This document shows, one piece after another, positions 5,921 to 9,735 of a stretch of DNA of 9,735 nucleotides. The notes under the pieces are model-generated. The model saw only the letters and a list, made by a program, of their open reading frames with translations, was not told the origin of the DNA and did no database searches. This stretch comes from Chloroflexota bacterium (GTDB taxonomy: Bacteria > Chloroflexota > Limnocylindria > Limnocylindrales > CSP1-4): NCBI GenBank assembly GCA_016200745.1, contig JACQEF010000355.1:1-9735 (forward strand). The letters run 5' to 3'. The translations under genes were made by a program, and so were the position numbers. Within the stretch, counting starts at the first letter, position 1. The number at the start of each line of letters is the position of its first letter.

Positions 5921-6003
5921 TCGGCAACCCGGCTAACTGGAGGCTGAGCTACCAGTCCCGTGGCTTTGCGTCCCCGGCTCACACCGGGTTTGCCTTTGTC
6001 GTA
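5921..6003 (-). promoter_or_regulatory. GEMM-I (cyclic di-GMP-I) riboswitch aptamer
   Basis: Read on the minus strand, this leader has the signature elements of the GEMM-I aptamer in order. GGCAAACC is at 5994-5987. A hairpin CCCGG / CCGGG is capped by the GNRA loop GTGA (5988-5973, loop 5982-5979). The nearly invariant GGACGCAAAGCC is at 5973-5962. A second stem ACTGG / CCAGT (5956-5952 with 5940-5936) is followed by TAGC and GGGTTGCCGA (5930-5921). These correspond to GGGCAAACC, GAAA-capped P1b, GGGACGCAAAGCC and GGGGUUACCGA of the Vibrio cholerae Vc2 RNA. By my recalled alignment, the base equivalent to Vc2 G20 is G, which favours c-di-GMP over cyclic AMP-GMP. It ends nine bases before the Shine-Dalgarno, with no room for a terminator, so control of translation is likelier. 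No convincing promoter was found; TACGAT with a TG extension at 6128-6123 is a weak guess. Confidence 0.88.
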
Positions 6004-6200
6004 TCCAGCGCGACCATGCGTCGCACCGGGCGGCAAGGGGCGTGAGGCCTCAGCGAGATGACACCGCGCCCAAGCTGCTGGGGAACAACGTAGGCACTTC
6101 GTGGCGGGCCATCAATGAGGGAATCGTACCAGTTGGAGCGGCCGACGGTGCCGGGCCGCACCGCCAGAAGGATCCATCGTGGCGACGTCCGACTCGACGA
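6004..6200. other. Intergenic stretch upstream of the riboswitch
   Basis: No gene is seen. It must hold the promoter for the riboswitch transcript (minus strand) and the end of the 6201-6932 transcript (also minus). A six-base-pair hairpin, CGGTGC / GCACCG (6146-6163), lies 38 bp after the hydrolase stop but lacks a T run, so it is a poor terminator candidate. Confidence 0.5.
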
Positions 6201-6932
6201 TCAGGCAACGCTTCCACCGGGTTCTGGAGCGTGCACCTCGACGTCGCCGAGCCCGCGTGCCGCAAGCTCGGCCCGGAGCTGGTCCGGTGTTCCGGCCAGG
6301 ATCGGGAACGTCCCGTAGTGCATGGGAACGACGTCCCTGACGCCGAGCAGGTCCACGGCCAGGGCAGCGGCCCGCGGGTCCATGGTGTAGTGCCCGCCGA
6401 TCGGCAGGAGGGCGAGCTCGGGCCGGTGGAGCTCGCCGATCAGGCGCATGTCGCCGAACACCGCGGTGTCACCCGCGAAGTAGAAGCGGAACCCGTTCTC
6501 GACCTCGACCACGAAGCCGACCGGTTCGCCAAGGTAGAGTGTGGTTTCGCCGCCCGGGTTCCAGTCACCGGCCGAATGGTCGGCGTGGACCATCGTGACC
6601 TTGATCCCGGCCGCCTCGACCGTGCCGCCCTTGTTCATGCCGATCGCCGCGTCGCCGCCCCCGGGCAGCCGCCGGGCGAGCCACAGGCTCATCTCGTGGA
6701 TGCACGGCCAGGCGGGCCGCAGCCGGCTGGCCAGCGCCACCGCGTTGCCCATGTGATCGTCGTGGCCGTGGGTGACGAGCAGGAGATCGCAGCGATCGAT
6801 CGTGTCCGCGCTTCGCGGGCTCCGCGGGTTTCCGAAGAAGGGATCGATCAGGATCACCTTGCCGCCCGGCGTTCGGACCTCGAAGCAGCTGTGGCCGTAC
6901 CAGGTGAACGTCGTATCGCGATCCAGACTCAT
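6201..6932 (-). CDS. UPF0173-type metal-dependent hydrolase (metallo-beta-lactamase fold)
   Basis: This 243-aa protein is a single metallo-beta-lactamase-fold domain of the UPF0173 / YtkL type. It opens with TFTWYGHSCFEV (8-19), typical of this subgroup. The metal ligands are visible: the HxHxDH motif as HGHDDH at 55-60, His119 in HADHS, Asp155 in YFAGDTAVF, and His205 in PMHYGTFP. Length and motif spacing match the family, so the enzyme should be intact. Substrates are not established; related proteins include UlaG-like lactonases, so hydrolysis of a small ester, lactone or phosphoester is the family-level expectation. It is cytoplasmic, with no signal peptide. The ATG has GGAGGT five bases upstream. 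It diverges from the membrane protein gene across 47 bp and appears monocistronic. Confidence 0.9.
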   Translation of the reverse strand: MSLDRDTTFTWYGHSCFEVRTPGGKVILIDPFFGNPRSPRSADTIDRCDLLLVTHGHDDHMGNAVALASRLRPAWPCIHEMSLWLARRLPGGGDAAIGMNKGGTVEAAGIKVTMVHADHSAGDWNPGGETTLYLGEPVGFVVEVENGFRFYFAGDTAVFGDMRLIGELHRPELALLPIGGHYTMDPRAAALAVDLLGVRDVVPMHYGTFPILAGTPDQLRAELAARGLGDVEVHAPEPGGSVA

Positions 6933-6966
6933 CGCGCACCTCCGGGGTGGATGCTAGCAACGCGGC

Positions 6967-6972
6967 TACACT
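6967..6972 (+). promoter_or_regulatory. -10 element of a probable leaderless promoter
   Basis: TACACT fits the TAnnnT form of -10 elements and ends seven bases before the GTG at 6980. Transcription would therefore start at or next to the start codon. No Shine-Dalgarno is present upstream of that GTG, as expected for a leaderless mRNA. No -35 match is seen at the usual distance. Confidence 0.5.
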
Positions 6973-6979
6973 CGCGTGA

Positions 6980-7819
6980 GTGTCTGCCACCCAGATCGCG
7001 GAGAACCTCGCCTTCATCAACTGGACGGTCCTGACCGGCCTGGCGCTCGGGTCATATGCGGCCGTGGCCCTGCTCCGCCGGCGGACCGCGGCGACGCGCG
7101 GCTACCTGGGATTCACGACCGCCTGTGCCGTCGGGTTCGGTCTCCTGGCCTGGGCTTCGGACGGCGCGCTCCCGGCGACGCTCGGCAGCTCGCCGGTGAC
7201 CGTGGCGCCGGGCTGGGACGGGCCGCGGGCCACCGCGCTGGGCGCGTTCTGCGCGGTCGCGATCGCGGGTCTCGTCGCCCGCCGGCTGGTCCCCAGGGCC
7301 GGCGGATGGCTGGAGCTCGGGGCCCTGGCCCTCGGCGGGGCGGCCCTGCTCTTCGGGGCGCTTGCCTGGGGCGACGGAACGCTGGGGACCGTGACGCTGC
7401 TCATCCAGCTGGTCGTCGTCAGCGCCGCGACCGGCGGCGTCTTCGCGGCGATGATCCTGGGCCACTGGTACCTGGTGACACCGAAGCTGCCCGAGGCGCC
7501 GCTCATCCTGCTCGCGCGATCGTTGCTCGCGGTGGTCATCCTCCAGGTCGTCCTCTTCTGGGCCTGGGTCGGGACGGGCGCCGGACCCGGCGACGGTGCG
7601 CCGTTTGCGGCGCTGGTCGGTCCGTGGGCCCTGTTCGTCTGGTTGCGCCTGATCGTGGGGCTGATCTTCCCCTTGATCGTCTCGTGGGCCGCCGTCCAGA
7701 CGGCCCGCACGAGGTCGATGGAATCGGCGACCGGCCTGCTCTACATCAACGTCGGTTCGATCGCGGCCGGGACGATCCTGGCCGCGGGCCTCTACTTCGG
7801 GGCCGGATTGCTGGTATGA
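6980..7819 (+). CDS. Polytopic membrane protein (about eight helices), unknown function
   Basis: This 279-aa integral membrane protein has about eight hydrophobic segments, near residues 14-32, 42-60, 84-101, 109-129, 136-160, 173-198, 208-236 and 252-278. The most distinctive stretch is AAMILGHWYLVTPKLPEAPL (156-175), at the end of the fifth helix. It has a His-Trp-Tyr group at the membrane edge that could be functional, for example as a heme or quinone ligand, though nothing here proves it. I do not recognise the family. GTG at 6980 is chosen because the frame matches the helix pattern and a -10 element sits at leaderless distance; the overlapping frame from 6976 gives an Arg/Gly-rich product with no helices. 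The next gene starts 7 bp after the stop, so the two are probably co-transcribed. Confidence 0.8.
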   Translation: MSATQIAENLAFINWTVLTGLALGSYAAVALLRRRTAATRGYLGFTTACAVGFGLLAWASDGALPATLGSSPVTVAPGWDGPRATALGAFCAVAIAGLVARRLVPRAGGWLELGALALGGAALLFGALAWGDGTLGTVTLLIQLVVVSAATGGVFAAMILGHWYLVTPKLPEAPLILLARSLLAVVILQVVLFWAWVGTGAGPGDGAPFAALVGPWALFVWLRLIVGLIFPLIVSWAAVQTARTRSMESATGLLYINVGSIAAGTILAAGLYFGAGLLV

Positions 7820-7826
7820 GGTAGTC

Positions 7827-8495
7827 ATGGGCAAGCGCGAACGAGACTGGATCCCCGACGAGACCGACCACGACTGGATCGAGTCGCTGGCGCAACCGCT
7901 GCCGCCTGCGCTGGCGGCGATCGAGGCCGCGGCCAGGCCAGAGCGGATTCCGATCGTCGACCGGGATGCAGGCCGCGTCCTCGCGGTCCTCGCCGGTGGC
8001 CGGAAGCGGATCGTCGAGGTGGGGACGGCCTACGGCTACTCGACCCTGTGGATGGCCTACGGGCAGGGCCCCGGAGGCACGATCGTGACGATCGACCCCG
8101 ACCGGTCCCGGACCGACCTGGCCCGCGGCTGGTGGCGGCAGGGCGGGATCGCCGACGAACGGATCACGGTCGTGACGGCGCCGGCCCTGGACGCGTTCGC
8201 CGCGGACGATCCGCGGCTCGCCGGGCCGTTCGACCTGGCCTTCATCGACGCGATGAAGCCCGAGTACGAACGCTACGTGGAGGCGCTCCGCCCTCGGCTG
8301 GCACCCGGCGCGCTCCTCGTCGCCGACAACGTCCTGTGGAGCGGGCGGGTTTCCGGCAGCCGGCCGGCCGATCCGGACGACGCGAACACCAACGCGCTCC
8401 GTCAGTTCGACCGCGCCGTGCTGACGGACCCCGGCTTCCTGGCCACCATCCTGCCGGTTGGCGACGGGCTGCTCGTCGCCACGTTGCGAGCCTGA
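7827..8495 (+). CDS. Family-3 O-methyltransferase (SAM-dependent, COMT-like)
   Basis: This 222-aa protein matches the class I methyltransferases of the O-methyltransferase family 3 / caffeoyl-CoA and catechol type, which move a methyl group from S-adenosylmethionine to a hydroxyl group using a divalent metal. Motif I is VEVGTAYGYST (63-73). TIVTIDPD (85-92) holds the acidic residue for the SAM ribose. FDLAFIDAMKPEY (135-147) carries the metal ligand Asp141 and the family's Lys and Tyr, with Met in place of the usual Asp before Lys. VADNVLW (165-171) supplies Asp167 and Asn168 for metal binding. Length is typical, and all key elements are present. The start ATG lies 7 bp after the preceding stop; its Shine-Dalgarno GAGGT overlaps that stop codon. 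Substrate is unknown. It is the middle gene of a probable three-gene transcript. Confidence 0.9.
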   Translation: MGKRERDWIPDETDHDWIESLAQPLPPALAAIEAAARPERIPIVDRDAGRVLAVLAGGRKRIVEVGTAYGYSTLWMAYGQGPGGTIVTIDPDRSRTDLARGWWRQGGIADERITVVTAPALDAFAADDPRLAGPFDLAFIDAMKPEYERYVEALRPRLAPGALLVADNVLWSGRVSGSRPADPDDANTNALRQFDRAVLTDPGFLATILPVGDGLLVATLRA

Positions 8496-8505
8496 CGGGC
8501 GACCG

Positions 8506-9285
8506 ATGACGCTCCTGGTCCGCGTCCGACTCTTCGCGATCCAGCGCGAGCTCTCAGGCACGCGGGAGGTCGCCCTCGAGCTGCCGGACGGGGCCGACAT
8601 CGAGGCGGCCTGGGCGGCGCTGATCGCGCGGTTCCCGGTGCTCGCGCCGGGGCGACCGTCGATGCGCTTCGCCCGGAACGGGGAGTACGCCGGGTCGACG
8701 GCGATCCTGGCCGACGGTGACGAGGTGGCGATGATCCCACCGGTGTCGGGCGGCGCAGGCGTTGCCGGAGACGAGATCCGCATCCTGGAGCTGCGCGAGA
8801 CACCGTTCGACGCCGGGATCCTCGGCGAGCTGGCCGACCGGCTGGCCGTGCCTGAGGACGGCGCGTTCGTCGGGTTCCTCGGCCGGACTCGCTCGACCCC
8901 CGGAACGCCCGCGCCCGGGCAGGAGGCGGAGGCGGCGCGCCACGCGGGGCGCTCGGTGGAGTCGCTCGAGTACGAGGCCCATGACGCCATGGCGCTGGCG
9001 ATCCTGGCCTCGATCGCGGACGAGACGACCAGCCGGTTCGGCGTGACCCGGCTGGCCATCGTCCACCGGACGGGCGAGGTACCGCTGGGCGAGCCGTCGA
9101 TCGCGGTCGCGGCGGCGGCACCCCACCGCGAGGCGGCCTTCGCCGCGGCTCGCTACGCGATCGACGAGACAAAGGCCCGCGCGCCGATCTGGAAGGCGGA
9201 GCGGTTCGCCGACGGCCACGTCTGGATCGGCCACCAGGCAAGGACCGGTCCGGACGACGGCCGCGAGACGGAGCCGCCGGCCTGA
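8506..9285 (+). CDS. moaX: Fused molybdopterin synthase MoaD-MoaE (MoaX-like)
   Basis: This 259-aa protein joins both subunits of molybdopterin synthase, which turns cyclic pyranopterin monophosphate into molybdopterin by adding two sulfurs. Residues 1-83 are a ubiquitin-fold MoaD part: VRVRLFAIQRELSG at the start and MIPPVSGG (76-83) at the end, with the Gly82-Gly83 pair that normally carries the thiocarboxylate. Residues about 89-245 are MoaE: FVGFLGRTR (121-129), LEYEAHDAMA (154-163), VHRTGEVPLGE (186-196), PHRE (206-209), and KARAPIWK (223-230). Both active-site lysines are present, matching E. coli Lys119 and Lys126. Because Gly-Gly is internal, the fusion should need cleavage to work, as reported for mycobacterial MoaX. 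ATG at 8506 follows the methyltransferase stop by 10 bp. A 16-residue extension to 8458 is possible but has no family support. A Pro/Ala/Gly-rich insert (131-148) is unusual. Confidence 0.92.
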   Translation: MTLLVRVRLFAIQRELSGTREVALELPDGADIEAAWAALIARFPVLAPGRPSMRFARNGEYAGSTAILADGDEVAMIPPVSGGAGVAGDEIRILELRETPFDAGILGELADRLAVPEDGAFVGFLGRTRSTPGTPAPGQEAEAARHAGRSVESLEYEAHDAMALAILASIADETTSRFGVTRLAIVHRTGEVPLGEPSIAVAAAAPHREAAFAAARYAIDETKARAPIWKAERFADGHVWIGHQARTGPDDGRETEPPA

Positions 9286-9287
9286 CG

Positions 9288-9316
9288 TTGGGGAGCGATC
9301 GGGCGCGCCATACTGT
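9288..9316 (+). promoter_or_regulatory. Candidate promoter before the aminomutase-like gene
   Basis: TTGGGG (9288-9293) and TACTGT (9311-9316) are separated by 17 bases, the ideal sigma-70 spacing, but each has only three or four consensus matches. It lies within the 82-bp gap after the MoaD-MoaE gene and would let the next gene be expressed separately. Transcription would start around 9323. Confidence 0.3.
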
Positions 9317-9367
9317 GCGCGTGCCGGAACCGCCATCCCGCCGCCTCTGCTCGCTCGACTGTCGCCC

Positions 9368-9735
9368 GTGACCGAACCCTGGGGTCCGACCGACCGCCTG
9401 CTCGACGCGGCCGAGGCGCTGGCGGGCGCCTGGGGCGGTCGCGCTCGCGCGTGCACGACCGTCGGCCAGGAACGCGCGATCCTGCGCCTGTTCGGGGTCC
9501 ACGGACTCGATGCCAACGGCGCACCGCTGGCGGGCAGCGTCGTCAATCGCTGGCTCGCCGGGGAGCCACAGGCGCTGGCGTCCGGGATCGCACTGCCGTT
9601 CGCCATGGCCATGCTCGAGTACGACCAGGAGCCGCAGCAGCTGGCGCGCGACGTGGCATCGGGGGCGGTCGACCTGGCGCTCGAGACCGCGCTCCTTCGG
9701 GAGCCGGACCGGCGCGCGGTCGCCGAGATCGAGGC
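9368..9735 (+). CDS. Lysine 5,6-aminomutase alpha-subunit-like protein (N-terminal part)
   Basis: This gene is cut by the window end; 122 codons are visible. The pattern CTTVGQERAILRLFGVHGLDANGAPL (residues about 28-53) followed by VVNRW, and later LEYDQEPQQLARDVASGAVDL (about 81-101), follows the N-terminal region of KamD / lysine 5,6-aminomutase alpha subunits. There the sequence runs TTVTVERTVxRLLGIDGV..PLPNVVV and then SPQELAxKVASGxxDL, as I remember it. These adenosylcobalamin- and PLP-dependent enzymes shift the terminal amino group of beta-lysine or D-lysine in lysine fermentation. GTG at 9368 is chosen as the only reasonable start before the similarity; no Shine-Dalgarno is evident. 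A 16-codon frame (GTG 9321 to TGA 9369-9371) overlaps this start by GTGA. The cofactor sites and the partner subunit lie outside the window, so the reaction is not confirmed. Confidence 0.68.
   Translation, partial: MTEPWGPTDRLLDAAEALAGAWGGRARACTTVGQERAILRLFGVHGLDANGAPLAGSVVNRWLAGEPQALASGIALPFAMAMLEYDQEPQQLARDVASGAVDLALETALLREPDRRAVAEIE

Noticed and set aside
5899..6036. N-terminal extension of the poly-glycine protein by 46 codons
   Set aside because: It would translate the riboswitch aptamer and put the signal peptide in the interior; AGGAGGT supports the ATG at 5898.
6042..7034. 330-codon plus-strand frame opposite the hydrolase
   Set aside because: The minus-strand product has a full set of metallo-beta-lactamase ligands; the plus frame is an Asp/Arg/Gly-rich shadow.
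6976..7824. Overlapping 282-codon plus-strand frame starting four bases before the membrane protein
   Set aside because: It gives a Gly/Arg-rich product; the 6980 frame gives eight coherent membrane helices.
8458..8505. Upstream GTG or ATG-type extension of the MoaD-MoaE gene
   Set aside because: The extra 16 residues overlap the methyltransferase coding end and precede the normal MoaD start; no family member supports them as far as I know.
7746..9612. Long minus-strand frames opposite the methyltransferase and MoaD-MoaE genes
   Set aside because: They are Arg/Ser/Pro-rich without motifs and lie opposite two well-recognised enzymes.

Overview
The window is high-GC bacterial DNA (roughly 70% by eye) with GTG and TTG starts, Shine-Dalgarno sites at some genes and an apparently leaderless GTG start at another. 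This fits an actinobacterium or a high-GC member of Chloroflexota. No rRNA, tRNA or single marker gene in the window settles the phylum. There are no insertion sequences, CRISPR arrays or phage genes.

Left part (1-2668): the tail of a plus-strand protein with a LamG/concanavalin-like C-terminus meets a minus-strand block tail to tail. The block reads, in transcription order, a two-helix zinc-ribbon membrane protein (1571-2668), a tiny single-pass membrane protein translationally coupled to it through an ATGA overlap (1359-1574), and a GT4-type glycosyltransferase (111-1274). A gene-free 433-bp stretch (2669-3101) follows, with a candidate promoter and a candidate leader hairpin.

Centre (3102-6003): two exported proteins face each other across a shared 12-bp-stem terminator. 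On the plus strand, a 37-codon leader ORF with a strong Shine-Dalgarno overlaps the TTG start of a 717-aa secreted protein with tandem 119-aa repeats. On the minus strand is a 147-aa secreted protein with a run of 15 glycines followed by a small beta-type domain. Its mRNA leader carries a sequence that closely matches the GEMM-I (cyclic di-GMP-I) riboswitch aptamer and ends nine bases before a perfect Shine-Dalgarno. This riboswitch and exported-protein pair is the main finding. It suggests that a small unrecognised surface or matrix protein is switched by a cyclic dinucleotide.

Right part (6201-9735): a UPF0173-type metallo-beta-lactamase-fold hydrolase (minus) diverges over 47 bp from a plus-strand run: an eight-helix membrane protein, a family-3 O-methyltransferase, and a fused MoaD-MoaE molybdopterin synthase. 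After an 82-bp gap comes the N-terminal part of a lysine 5,6-aminomutase alpha-subunit-like protein, cut by the window end. The first three plus-strand genes are 7-10 bp apart and probably co-transcribed. Their products look metabolic and have no obvious link to the surface genes on the left.
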